A DNA stretch of 19,719 nt from JAAFIP01 sp031428975. Its GTDB lineage: Bacteria; Pseudomonadota; Gammaproteobacteria; Burkholderiales; Burkholderiaceae_C. Shown one piece after another: positions 1 through 7,507 of the stretch (position 1 is its first letter; the number at the start of each line of letters is the position of its first letter). Location of the stretch: NCBI GenBank assembly GCA_031428975.1, contig JANOYR010000107.1, positions 1 to 19,719 of the forward strand. Direction: 5' to 3'. Under the pieces are notes generated by a model. That model searched no databases. It was given only the letters and a program-made list of their open reading frames with translations, and had not been told where the DNA came from. The position numbers were made by a program, and so were the translations under genes.

Positions 1-523
1 CAGCCAAGCGGTCAGATTGCTCGGAATCGAGCTTGTGCAACATGGAACGCTTGACGGATTTGTCGGTTTTGAGTGCCAGTTCCAAATTTTCAAAGACGCT
101 AAGCTGCTCAAAAACCGTGGGCTTTTGGAATTTTCGGCCAATGCCCATTTGGGCAATTTGCGACTCGTTGTAGCGCAGCAGATCTATGGTGGAGCCAAAG
201 AACACCGTCCCGCTGTCAGGTCGGGTTTTACCCGTGATGATGTCCATCATGGTGGTTTTGCCAGCACCATTGGGGCCAATGATGCAGCGCAGCTCACCAG
301 GCGCTATGTCCAGCGACAAATTGTTAATGGCTTTGAAACCGTCAAAACTCACGCAAACGTCTTCCAAATACAAGATGCGGCCATGGGTAACATCTACTTG
401 GCCACTGGGCATGGCCATGCGCGAAAACCCTGCTTCGCGTCCACCCGACTCCGTCTTGCCCAAGTTGCTTGTCTGCACACGGGCAATGCGCTTAGCCCCC
501 TGTTCGAATAAATCAGGGGTCAT
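1..523 (-). CDS. urtD: Urea ABC transporter ATP-binding protein UrtD (3' end cut by window edge)
   Basis: One of the two cytoplasmic ATPases that power the UrtABCDE urea importer. I translated the minus strand by hand: the start ATG at 523-521 overlaps the urtC stop by ATGA, typical of translational coupling. About 174 codons are present. After a roughly 50-residue polar leader comes an ABC fold with Walker A GPNGAGKTT, followed by a Q-loop region (GIGRKFQKPTVFEQLSVFEN) of the LivG/UrtD type. The signature motif, Walker B and C-terminus lie beyond base 1. The family is about 250-280 residues, so roughly 60% is visible. The urtABC context separates it from the amino-acid LivG paralogue. The reading frame is open to the edge with no sign of decay. 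urtE is expected next, outside the window. Confidence 0.93.
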   Translation of the reverse strand, partial: MTPDLFEQGAKRIARVQTSNLGKTESGGREAGFSRMAMPSGQVDVTHGRILYLEDVCVSFDGFKAINNLSLDIAPGELRCIIGPNGAGKTTMMDIITGKTRPDSGTVFFGSTIDLLRYNESQIAQMGIGRKFQKPTVFEQLSVFENLELALKTDKSVKRSMLHKLDSEQSDRLA

Positions 524-1659
524 GCGCGTGCTCCAAAATATTTGGCTTGAATTTTAGCTTTTAGGCTGCGCACCAAACCCACCACGCCGTGTGGCAAATA
601 CAAAGTCACCGCAATAAACATCGCGCCCAAAAAGTACAACCAATACTCAGGAAAAGCCACGGTAAACCAGCTCTTAGCGCCATTGACCAAGAATGCCCCC
701 ACAATGGGGCCGATCAAGGTCGCTCTGCCGCCCACCGCAGCCCAGATGGCAATTTCAATCGAGTTGGCAGGCGACATTTCACTGGGGTTGATAATGCCTA
801 CTTGCGGCACATACAAAGCCCCAGCAATGCCGCACATCACCGCAGAAATGATCCAAATGGTGAGCTTATAAGCAACAGGGTTGTAGCCAGAAAACATGAC
901 GCGCGATTCGGCATCGCGAATGGCCTGCAACACGCGACCAAACTTACTACCCACCAGCCAGCGGGCAAACAAATAAAAACCCAAAAGCGTGAGCCCAGTG
1001 ATAACAAACAGCACCATACGGGTGTTTGCTGTGGCAATCGGAATGTCCAAAATACGCTTGAAATCGGTGAAACCGTTGTTACCGCCAAAACCCGTTTCAT
1101 TGCGAAAAAACAAAAGCATGGCGGCAAAAGTGAGGGCTTGCGTGATGATAGAAAAATACACGCCTTTGATGCGCGAACGGAAAGCAAAAAAGCCAAACAC
1201 CAAGGCCAGCAGACCGGGGGCGAGAATCACCATGGCCATTTGGAACACAAACGATGCACTTCCCGTCCAATGCCAAGGCAGAGTTTTCCAGTCCAAAAAC
1301 ACCATGAAGTCTGGCAAACTGCTTTTGTAATTGCCCTCAAGGCCAATTTGGCGCATCAAATACATGCCCATGGCGTAACCCCCAAGGGCAAAAAACAAGC
1401 CATGCCCCAAAGACAAAATACCGGTGTAGCCCCAGATCAAGTCCATGGCCAGTGCGCAAATAGCAAAACACATGATTTTGCCAATCAGGCTGACGGCAAA
1501 ATCACTCATATGGAAAATACTGTCCGCAGACACCAGCAGATTAAGCGCTGGCGCAAGTGCGCACACCGTGATAAGGGCGACCAGAAACACCGACCAGCCT
1601 TTGCGTGTGAGCAATGGCGTAGCATTTGGCAAAACGACCGATGGAACAATAGGATTCAT
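520..1659 (-). CDS. urtC: Urea ABC transporter permease UrtC
   Basis: Second membrane subunit of the urea importer, LivM-like (BPD_transp_2 family), 379 residues. The chain is strongly hydrophobic, with about eight to ten membrane segments. The family motif GLLSLGHG-type stretch appears as GILSLGHGLFFALGGYAMGM near residues 80-100, and the second motif region (EIAIWAAVGGRATLIGPIVG) lies near residue 310. I chose the ATG at 1659 because CGGAGG lies about nine bases upstream of it. A GTG at 1677 is in frame but would place that Shine-Dalgarno inside the gene and overlap urtB by 14 bases. The gene starts 4 bases after the urtB stop and overlaps the urtD start, so it sits mid-operon. The length matches the family. 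Confidence 0.95.
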   Translation of the reverse strand: MNPIVPSVVLPNATPLLTRKGWSVFLVALITVCALAPALNLLVSADSIFHMSDFAVSLIGKIMCFAICALAMDLIWGYTGILSLGHGLFFALGGYAMGMYLMRQIGLEGNYKSSLPDFMVFLDWKTLPWHWTGSASFVFQMAMVILAPGLLALVFGFFAFRSRIKGVYFSIITQALTFAAMLLFFRNETGFGGNNGFTDFKRILDIPIATANTRMVLFVITGLTLLGFYLFARWLVGSKFGRVLQAIRDAESRVMFSGYNPVAYKLTIWIISAVMCGIAGALYVPQVGIINPSEMSPANSIEIAIWAAVGGRATLIGPIVGAFLVNGAKSWFTVAFPEYWLYFLGAMFIAVTLYLPHGVVGLVRSLKAKIQAKYFGARA

Positions 1660-1663
1660 AGTT

Positions 1664-3238
1664 TTAAGCCTCCGCACTGCGGCCCTTCATTGCAAAAATA
1701 CCTTGCGGGCGCTTTTGAATGAAGATGATGATGAAAACCAAGACGGCGATTTTGGCCAGCACAGCACCAGCCCAACCCTCTAAAAATTTGTTCAGTACGC
1801 CCAAGCCCAGCGCGGCATACACTGTGCCGGCCAATTGACCCACACCGCCAAGCACCACCACCATGAAGCTGTCCACAATGTAGTTTTGCCCCAAATCGGG
1901 GCCTACATTGCCCACTTGGCTGAGCGCACACCCTGCCAAACCCGCAATGCCTGAGCCCAAGGCAAAGGCATAGGTGTCAATTCGAGCGGTGTTGACCCCC
2001 ATGCAGGCGGCAATCGGGCGATTTTGTGTGACACCACGCACAAAGAGCCCCAAGCGCGTTTTGCTAATTAAGGCCGCCACACCAGCGAGCACCAAGACAG
2101 CGAAAACAATAATGCCTAGGCGGTTGTAGGGCAGCGACAAATTAGGCAACACGGCCACGCCGCCGCTCATCCACGAGGGGTTTTCAACCCCAACGTTTTG
2201 CGCACCAAATACCGTGCGCACCAGTTGCATGAGCATCAGGCTAATGCCCCATGTGGCCAACAAAGTCTCCAGTGGGCGACCATACAAAAAACGGATCACA
2301 CTGCGTTCTAGTGCAGCGCCGACTAAGGCAGAAGCCATAAAAGCGACGGGAATGGCTGCTATCAAATACCAATCAAACGCGCCCGGTAAGTAAGTGCGAA
2401 ACAAGGTTTGCACCACATAAGTGGCGTATGCGCCCACCATGATCAACTCGCCATGCGCCATGTTGATCACACCCATCAGCCCGTAGGTGATGGCCAAACC
2501 CAGTGCAGCCAACAACAAAATCGAGCCAAGGCTCAAGCCCGTGAACATCACGCCCAGCTTTTCGCCCAAACCAAGTGTGGATTGGATTTGCTTGAGTGAG
2601 ATTTCTAATTGCGCCTTCACATCCGTTTCTGTTTCGGCTTTTAGTCGCTCGTTGAGCAGCAGCTGGGTGGCAGGACTTTTGCTATTGGCTAGCGCTTTGG
2701 CGGCAGCCAAGCGTGTAGACTTGTCGGCAGAGCCCAGCATGGCTGCAGCGCGGGCAAGTTCAATCTGGCCTTTCAGGTCAGTATTCGTCTCGGTTGCTAA
2801 GGCTTTGTCTAAGAGTGGTAATTTGGCTTCGTCAGGGTCTTTTAGCAGCGCTGCTATGGCGGCACTGCGGACTTTTCCGTCTTGACTGAATAGTTTTAGT
2901 CCGGCCAATGCACTGTCGAGTTCGCTGCGCATGGCGTTGTTGTTGATGACATCTTCAGCGCTTTCGGGCACTGGGGCTTCTGCGCCAGTGACAGGATCAA
3001 AACCCTTGCCGTTTTTGATGATATACAGCTTGTCGCCACTGAATTTCACCGCATCTTCTGACAGCGCTTGAATGTAAGCGGAAGTTTTATCGTCGGCACC
3101 CACCACCGCTTTGTTCAACGCTTCAATGCGCGGCTCTGCTTCGCCAATCGCGATATTTTTAGCCTCTAGCGGCGTAAGTGCGTGCGCTGCAGCGACGCAG
3201 CATAGTCCACACACCCAAACAATCGTTTTAAAAAACAC
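1664..3238 (-). CDS. urtB: Urea ABC transporter permease UrtB
   Basis: First membrane subunit of the urea importer. With the GTG start at 3238 the protein is 524 residues. It begins with a signal-peptide-like segment (MFFKTIVWVCG...AAAHA), then an alanine-rich helical domain to about residue 225 that resembles HEAT-like repeats. The LivH-type permease domain follows, with the motif GLMGVINMAHGELIMVGAY. The long N-terminal extension is usual for proteobacterial UrtB and is absent in the amino-acid LivH paralogue. I preferred GTG at 3238 because GGAG lies seven bases upstream; a TTG at 3274 is in frame but has no better ribosome site. The gap from urtA is 132 bases and contains an inverted repeat (3289-3324). 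Confidence 0.94.
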   Translation of the reverse strand: MFFKTIVWVCGLCCVAAAHALTPLEAKNIAIGEAEPRIEALNKAVVGADDKTSAYIQALSEDAVKFSGDKLYIIKNGKGFDPVTGAEAPVPESAEDVINNNAMRSELDSALAGLKLFSQDGKVRSAAIAALLKDPDEAKLPLLDKALATETNTDLKGQIELARAAAMLGSADKSTRLAAAKALANSKSPATQLLLNERLKAETETDVKAQLEISLKQIQSTLGLGEKLGVMFTGLSLGSILLLAALGLAITYGLMGVINMAHGELIMVGAYATYVVQTLFRTYLPGAFDWYLIAAIPVAFMASALVGAALERSVIRFLYGRPLETLLATWGISLMLMQLVRTVFGAQNVGVENPSWMSGGVAVLPNLSLPYNRLGIIVFAVLVLAGVAALISKTRLGLFVRGVTQNRPIAACMGVNTARIDTYAFALGSGIAGLAGCALSQVGNVGPDLGQNYIVDSFMVVVLGGVGQLAGTVYAALGLGVLNKFLEGWAGAVLAKIAVLVFIIIFIQKRPQGIFAMKGRSAEA

Positions 3239-3288
3239 AAACGCACTCCAAAACTGGTAACACAGCGGTAACAAACTTCAGACGTAGC

Positions 3289-3324
3289 AATGGCGTGGGA
3301 GTCACGTGAACCCACCACGCCATT
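3289..3324 (-). promoter_or_regulatory. Inverted repeat between urtA and urtB (possible processing or attenuation hairpin)
   Basis: A perfect 10-bp inverted repeat, AATGGCGTGG at 3289-3298 and CCACGCCATT at 3315-3324, with a 16-base loop. In the minus-strand transcript it lies between the urtA stop and the urtB start and is not followed by a U-run, so it is not a standard intrinsic terminator. Such hairpins often stabilise the upstream message, keeping the abundant binding protein UrtA at higher dose than the permeases. That role is inference. Confidence 0.5.
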
Positions 3325-3370
3325 TTGGTCAAGCCAAGCAGTTGTACTGGATGGCTATTGAAGCAAGATT

Positions 3371-4636
3371 TTATTTCTTTGCGGGTTCGTCAGGCTTCTT
3401 GTCGTTGCCTTCAATGAACGGAGACCATGGCTTAGCCTTCACAGGGCCTGGTGTCTTCCACACCACATTGAACTGGCCGTCGGCTTTGATCTCGCCAATG
3501 AACACGCTCTTGTGCAAGTGGTGGTTTTTCTCGTCCATCTTGCTGGTGATGCCTGATGGCGCTTTGAAAGTTTGGCCCGCCATAGCGGCAATCACTTTGT
3601 CGGTGTCAGTGGACTTGGCTTTTTCAACCGCTTGCTTCCACATGTTGATACCGATATAGGTCGCCTCCATCGGGTCGTTGGTCAGGGCTTTGTCTTTGTG
3701 GCCCGCAATGCCTTTGGCCTTCGCATAGGCGGTCCATTTTTTAATGAATTCGTCGTTTGCAGGGTTTTTGATGGATTGGAAGTAGTTCCAAGCGGCTAGG
3801 TGACCCACCAAAGGCTTGGTGTCCACGCCGCGCAACTCTTCTTCGCCCACCGAGAATGCCACCACAGGCACGTCTTTGGCCTTGAGGCCTGCATTGCCTA
3901 GCTCTTTGTAGAAGGGCACATTGGAGTCACCATTGATAGTGGACACCACGGCAGTTTTACCACCCGTAGAGAATTTTTTCACATCAGCCACAATGGTTTG
4001 GTAATCAGAATGGCCAAATGGGGTGTATTTTTCGTCGATGTCTTTGTCGGCCACACCCTTGGACTTGAGGTAAGCACGCAAGATTTTGTTGGTAGTGCGT
4101 GGGTATACATAATCAGTGCCCAAAAGCACCCAGCGCTTAGCGCCACCACCGGCTTTACTCATGAGGTAGTCCACGGCAGGAATGGCTTGTTGGTTAGGCG
4201 CGGCTCCGGTGTAGAACACGTTTTTGCTCAGCTCTTCGCCTTCGTATTGCACAGGGTAGAACAGCAGGCCGTTCATTTCCTCGACGACTGGCAACACCGA
4301 CTTGCGTGACACGCTGGTCCAGCAGCCAAAAATCACGGAAACTTTGTCTTGCCCCAGCAATTGCTTGGTTTTTTCGGCAAATAAAGGCCAGTTAGATGCC
4401 GGATCGACAATGACTGGCTCTAGTTTTTTGCCCATCACGCCACCTTTGGCATTGATCTCATCGATGGCCATGAGCACGGTGTCTTTGAGCACCGTCTCCG
4501 AAATGGCCATCGTGCCAGACAGGCTGTGCAAAATACCAACTTTGATCGTATTGCCCTGCGCGATAGCAGCAGAGCTTAAACCCATGCCAACAGCGATAGA
4601 AGCAGTGAGGGTTTTCAGTGTCCCGCGACGGTTCAT
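3371..4636 (-). CDS. urtA: Urea ABC transporter substrate-binding protein UrtA
   Basis: Periplasmic urea-binding protein, 421 residues, type I periplasmic-binding (Peripla_BP_5) fold. The N-terminus NRRGTLKTL resembles a twin-arginine signal, with a hydrophobic stretch and a plausible cleavage site after SSAAIA. Typical UrtA segments follow: TIKVGILHSLSGTMAISE, the motif VIFGCWTSVSRKSVLPVVE, FYPVQYEGEE and WVLLGTDYVYPRTTN. The C-terminal part (MDEKNHHLHKSVFIGEI) is also characteristic and separates it from LivJ-like amino-acid binders. The start ATG has GGAG nine bases upstream. It is the first gene of the operon and lies about 43 bases downstream of the predicted start of a sigma-54 promoter. 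The intact length matches the family. Confidence 0.97.
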   Translation of the reverse strand: MNRRGTLKTLTASIAVGMGLSSAAIAQGNTIKVGILHSLSGTMAISETVLKDTVLMAIDEINAKGGVMGKKLEPVIVDPASNWPLFAEKTKQLLGQDKVSVIFGCWTSVSRKSVLPVVEEMNGLLFYPVQYEGEELSKNVFYTGAAPNQQAIPAVDYLMSKAGGGAKRWVLLGTDYVYPRTTNKILRAYLKSKGVADKDIDEKYTPFGHSDYQTIVADVKKFSTGGKTAVVSTINGDSNVPFYKELGNAGLKAKDVPVVAFSVGEEELRGVDTKPLVGHLAAWNYFQSIKNPANDEFIKKWTAYAKAKGIAGHKDKALTNDPMEATYIGINMWKQAVEKAKSTDTDKVIAAMAGQTFKAPSGITSKMDEKNHHLHKSVFIGEIKADGQFNVVWKTPGPVKAKPWSPFIEGNDKKPDEPAKK

Positions 4637-4688
4637 TGTGATTTCTCCAAAAATATAGAAGGGTGAATTGGACTGACCAATTCATCTA

Positions 4689-4704
4689 TGCAATCATCGT
4701 GCCA
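4689..4704 (-). promoter_or_regulatory. Sigma-54 (RpoN) promoter of the urtABCD operon
   Basis: On the minus strand the sequence reads TGGCACG-ATGA-TTGCA, a full match to the sigma-54 core consensus TGGCACG-N4-TTGC. The -24 GG is at 4703-4702 and the -12 GC at 4691-4690, exactly ten bases apart. Transcription would begin near 4679, leaving a leader of about 43 bases before the urtA ATG. Together with upstream NtrC-like sites this points to nitrogen-limitation control of urea uptake. Confidence 0.88.
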
Positions 4705-4804
4705 GTGCTTTGTGCGTCGTAAAGTACACGCTTTTGGGCGCACATACACAGCCCACGCACCATTTTGCAGCGCGGCTTGGCTGTGCATTTGGACTGCAGT
4801 TGAA

Positions 4805-4821
4805 TGCATTACTTTGGTGCT
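4805..4821. promoter_or_regulatory. NtrC-like enhancer site 1
   Basis: The sequence TGCATTA-CTT-TGGTGCT fits the NtrC dyad TGCACCA-N3-TGGTGCA closely, with one imperfect outer base on each side. It sits about 125 bp upstream of the predicted urtA transcription start and about 70 bp upstream of the -24 element of the ureA candidate promoter. Both are workable distances for an enhancer that loops to sigma-54 polymerase. The assignment rests on consensus matching only. Confidence 0.62.
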
Positions 4822-4845
4822 TAATTGCGGCGGCGGTGCATATGG

Positions 4846-4862
4846 TGCACCAACATGGGGGA
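4846..4862. promoter_or_regulatory. NtrC-like enhancer site 2 (one good half-site)
   Basis: TGCACCA-ACA-TGGGGGA has one perfect and one weak NtrC half-site. It begins 41 bp after site 1, close to four helical turns, so two activator dimers could bind the same DNA face. It overlaps a short palindrome, GGTGCACC, at 4844-4851. Weaker than site 1 when taken alone. Confidence 0.45.
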
Positions 4863-4892
4863 TGCCGGTAAAATTTTTACGCACGCTTCTAT

Positions 4893-4907
4893 TGGCGCAC
4901 AAGATGC
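4893..4907 (+). promoter_or_regulatory. Sigma-54-like promoter of the urease operon
   Basis: The plus strand reads TGGCGCACAAGATGC, with GG (4894-4895) and GC (4906-4907) separated by exactly ten bases. It keeps TGGC and TGC but departs from consensus at several other positions, so it is weaker than the urtA promoter. Transcription would begin near 4919, which supports the ureA start at 4944 rather than the in-frame ATG at 4914. The intergenic region 4637-4943 holds no gene. Confidence 0.5.
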
Positions 4908-4943
4908 GTCACAATGCTTTTAAAACCACCACCAAGACACGCT

Positions 4944-5246
4944 ATGGAACTTACACCTCGCGAAAAAGACAAGCTACTTTTGTTCACTGCCGCCTTGCTT
5001 GCAGAACGGCGCAAAGCGCGTGGTCTTAAGCTTAACTACCCTGAATCCATGGCGCTGATTAGTGCGGCGGTCATGGAAGGCGCACGTGACGGCAAGACAG
5101 TAGCCCAGCTGATGAGCGAAGGGCGCAAGGTCTTGTCCCGCGCCGATGTGATGGAGGGCATTGCCGAGATGATTCCCGACATTCAAGTCGAGGCAACATT
5201 CCCTGACGGCACCAAACTGGTGACTGTTCACCAACCCATTGTTTAA
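4944..5246 (+). CDS. ureA: Urease subunit gamma UreA
   Basis: Smallest structural subunit of urease, 100 residues, the usual length. It starts with the family N-terminus MELTPREKDKLLLFTAALLA and contains LNYPESMALISAAVMEGARDG and DIQVEATFPDGTKLVTVHQPI, all typical of UreA. An in-frame ATG at 4914 would add ten residues not found in the family and lies upstream of the predicted transcription start, so I use 4944; the ribosome site is weak. It is the first gene of the plus-strand urease operon, divergent from urtA and followed 11 bases later by a small membrane gene. UreA packs with UreB and UreC in the cytoplasmic (UreABC)3 enzyme. Confidence 0.96.
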   Translation: MELTPREKDKLLLFTAALLAERRKARGLKLNYPESMALISAAVMEGARDGKTVAQLMSEGRKVLSRADVMEGIAEMIPDIQVEATFPDGTKLVTVHQPIV

Positions 5247-5257
5247 ATTAGAGATCT

Positions 5258-5434
5258 ATGAATACTACAAAATACATAGCACTATATGTCCTTTTAACGG
5301 TGACATTGCCAGTTTTTCCTCATGATGGCCACGGTTTGGGTGGTTCGCATTGGCACGCGACAGACGCATGGGGCTTGTTGGCACTGGGTGTAGCTATCGC
5401 AACGGCTATTTGGTTGTCAAAAGGGGGCAAGTGA
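5258..5434 (+). CDS. Small His-rich membrane protein in the urease operon
   Basis: A 58-residue protein between ureA and ureB. It has a hydrophobic leader at residues 6-20, a histidine-rich linker (PHDGHG at 21-26 and HWH at 31-33), a membrane helix at 38-53 and a basic tail SKGGK. The PHDGHG motif recalls the start of HupE/UreJ metal-transport proteins, but the chain is far shorter, so it may be a small metal-handling or membrane-anchoring protein; I do not assign a function. It starts 11 bases after ureA and its TGA overlaps the ureB ATG (TGATG), so it is translated as part of the operon. Codons 2-17 coincide with a copy of the dispersed 45-bp repeat, meaning the leader is repeat-derived. 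Confidence 0.75.
   Translation: MNTTKYIALYVLLTVTLPVFPHDGHGLGGSHWHATDAWGLLALGVAIATAIWLSKGGK
5263..5307 (-). repeat. 45-bp dispersed repeat, copy E (inside a coding region)
   Basis: On the minus strand this stretch aligns without gaps to the copy at 17690-17734, with 35 of 45 bases identical by hand count. It keeps TGTCACCGT, GGNCATATA, GCTAT and the terminal TAGTA. It lies inside the small gene between ureA and ureB and encodes residues 2-17. Confidence 0.7.
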
Positions 5435-5739
5435 TGACCCCGGGTGAACTATTGGTGGACGCTGGCGAGCATGTGCTCAATGTGGGGCGGCGCACCGTGA
5501 CCGTGGTGGTGCAAAACACCGCCAATCGCCCCATTCAGGTGGGCTCGCACTACCACTTTGCCGAAACCAATGCTGCGCTGGGCTTTGAACGCGCCGCTGC
5601 ACGCGGGATGCGCCTGAACATTGCCAGCGGCTTGGCGGTACGCTTTGAGCCCGGGCAGCAGCGCACAGTGGAGTTAGTCGATTTTGCGGGCGACCGCAGG
5701 GTGTTTGGCTTTAACGGCCAAGTTCAAGGAGCTTTGTAG
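5434..5739 (+). CDS. ureB: Urease subunit beta UreB
   Basis: Beta structural subunit of urease, 101 residues, the normal length. Family landmarks are MTPGELLVDAGEHVLNVGRR, NTANRPIQVGSHYHFAETN and LNIASGLAVRFEPG. The ATG overlaps the stop of the preceding small gene in TGATG, so translational coupling is likely; an upstream in-frame start at 5350 would run through the small gene and is not used. ureC starts two bases after the UreB stop. UreB contributes to the trimer scaffold around the UreC active site and carries no nickel ligands itself. Confidence 0.97.
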   Translation: MTPGELLVDAGEHVLNVGRRTVTVVVQNTANRPIQVGSHYHFAETNAALGFERAAARGMRLNIASGLAVRFEPGQQRTVELVDFAGDRRVFGFNGQVQGAL

Positions 5740-5741
5740 CT

Positions 5742-7505
5742 ATGGCAACGATTGGAAAACGCGCCTACGCAGAAATTTTTGGCCCTACCGTGGGCGACCG
5801 CGTGCGCTTGGCGGATACCGACCTGATCATAGAAGTCGAAAAAGACTTTACTTTGCAAGCCGGCGGCTATGGAGAAGAGGTGAAGTTTGGCGGCGGCAAG
5901 ACGATTCGGGATGGCATGGCGCAGTCGCAACGCACTAGAGCCGGCTACGGAACGGGCCCCTTCGGTGGCGCAGCGGTCGATACCGTGATGACCAATGCTC
6001 TGATCATTGACCATTGGGGCATTGTCAAAGCCGACATTGGCCTCAAGGGCGGACGCATCGTGTCAGTGGGCAAGGCAGGCAATCCTGACACGCAAAGCGG
6101 TGTTGACATCATCATTGGCCCGGGCACTGAAATTATCAGCTGCGAAGGCAACATCGTCACCGCTGGCGGTATTGACACCCACATCCACTTTATTTGCCCC
6201 CAGCAAATTGAAGAAGCGCTGGCCAGCGGCATCACGACCATGTTTGGCGGCGGCACCGGGCCGGCCACGGGCACATTTGCCACCACCTGCACTCCGGGGC
6301 CGTGGCACATAGAGCGCATGCTGCAAGCCGCTGATGCATTTCCTATGAATTTGGGATTTTTTGGCAAAGGCAATGCGTCGCTCCCCGCCGCCCTGCACGA
6401 GCAGGTGAATGCGGGGGTGGTGGGCTTGAAGTTGCATGAAGACTGGGGCACCACGCCCGCAGCCATTAGCAATTGCCTTGATGTAGCAGAGCTCACGGAC
6501 GTGCAAGTAGCCATTCACTCGGACACCTTGAACGAATCGGGTTTTGTAGAAAACACCATTGCGGCCACCAAAGGACGCGGCCTCTGCGCTTTTCACACCG
6601 AAGGCGCTGGCGGCGGCCATGCACCCGACATTTTGCGGGTGGTGGGCGAGGCTAATTTTTTGCCCAGCTCCACCAACCCAACCATGCCGTATACCGTCAA
6701 CACACTAGACGAGCATGTCGACATGTTGATGGTTTGCCACCATCTAGACCCCTCGATTGCCGAAGATTTGGCATTTGCAGAGAGCCGCATCCGCAAGGAA
6801 ACCATTGCCGCTGAAGACATTTTGCATGACTTGGGCGCTATCAGTATGTTTAGCTCCGACTCGCAGGCCATGGGCCGTGTGGGTGAGGTCATCATGCGCT
6901 GCTGGCAAACCGCACACAAAATGAAAGGCCAACGCGGCAAACTGCCCGCTTCTGCAACGCAAGGCATTGGCGACACCGAGCGCCACGACAACGGCCGCGT
7001 CAAACGCTATATTGCCAAGCTCACCATTAATCCCGCTATTTCACACGGGATTAGCCATGAGGTGGGCAGCATTGAAGCGGGTAAGTTTGCCGATTTGGTG
7101 GTGTGGAAACCCGCCTTCTTTGGCGTAAAGCCCGCCCTGATTCTCAAAGGCGGCAGTATTGCCATGGCCGCCATGGGCGACCCCAATGCCTCCATTCCCA
7201 CGCCGCAGCCCGTGCACTACCGCCCTATGTTTGGTGCTTATGGCGGCTCTTTGCACAAAAGTTCGATGACATTTGTCAGCCAAGCTGGCTTAGCCGCAGG
7301 CATTAAAGAGCGCTTTGGCCTGCAAAAAACGGTGAGTGCGGTAAAAAACGTGCGCGGCGTGCGCAAACAGCACATGGTGCACAACCACTATTTGCCCAAA
7401 ATGGAAATCGACGCGCAAACCTATGCGGTGCGTGCTGATGGCCAATTGCTGGTCTGCGAGCCTGCCAAAACTTTGCCCATGACACAACGTTATTTTTTAT
7501 TTTAA
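5742..7505 (+). CDS. ureC: Urease subunit alpha UreC (catalytic)
   Basis: Catalytic nickel amidohydrolase that converts urea to ammonia and carbamate. All active-site residues are visible: HIHF (H147, H149), the carbamylated lysine K230 in GLKLHEDWG, H259 in IHSDTLNE, H285 in FHTEGAGGGH, the flap MVCHHLD with C332 and catalytic H333, and D373 in SSDSQAMGR. The protein has 587 residues against about 567-572 for the family. Every active-site position is shifted by +13 relative to Klebsiella numbering, which locates an extra 13-residue segment (around residues 64-78, Gly-rich) before the first nickel ligand. A second small expansion lies near residues 402-415. The gene starts 2 bases after ureB, with AAGGAG upstream. 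The enzyme looks intact. Confidence 0.98.
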   Translation: MATIGKRAYAEIFGPTVGDRVRLADTDLIIEVEKDFTLQAGGYGEEVKFGGGKTIRDGMAQSQRTRAGYGTGPFGGAAVDTVMTNALIIDHWGIVKADIGLKGGRIVSVGKAGNPDTQSGVDIIIGPGTEIISCEGNIVTAGGIDTHIHFICPQQIEEALASGITTMFGGGTGPATGTFATTCTPGPWHIERMLQAADAFPMNLGFFGKGNASLPAALHEQVNAGVVGLKLHEDWGTTPAAISNCLDVAELTDVQVAIHSDTLNESGFVENTIAATKGRGLCAFHTEGAGGGHAPDILRVVGEANFLPSSTNPTMPYTVNTLDEHVDMLMVCHHLDPSIAEDLAFAESRIRKETIAAEDILHDLGAISMFSSDSQAMGRVGEVIMRCWQTAHKMKGQRGKLPASATQGIGDTERHDNGRVKRYIAKLTINPAISHGISHEVGSIEAGKFADLVVWKPAFFGVKPALILKGGSIAMAAMGDPNASIPTPQPVHYRPMFGAYGGSLHKSSMTFVSQAGLAAGIKERFGLQKTVSAVKNVRGVRKQHMVHNHYLPKMEIDAQTYAVRADGQLLVCEPAKTLPMTQRYFLF

Positions 7506-7507
7506 AC

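Noticed and set aside
589..1722. Long plus-strand open frame opposite urtC
   Set aside because: Its translation is rich in His, Gln, Lys and Arg with no family resemblance, and it is the mirror of a clear membrane protein gene.
4784..4798. TGCATTTGGACTGCA as a third NtrC site
   Set aside because: The TGCA units are 7 bases apart, whereas the NtrC dyad needs 9.
5945..6620. Overlapping minus-strand frames opposite ureC
   Set aside because: They are shadows of the strongly conserved ureC coding strand; no motif or start signal supports them.
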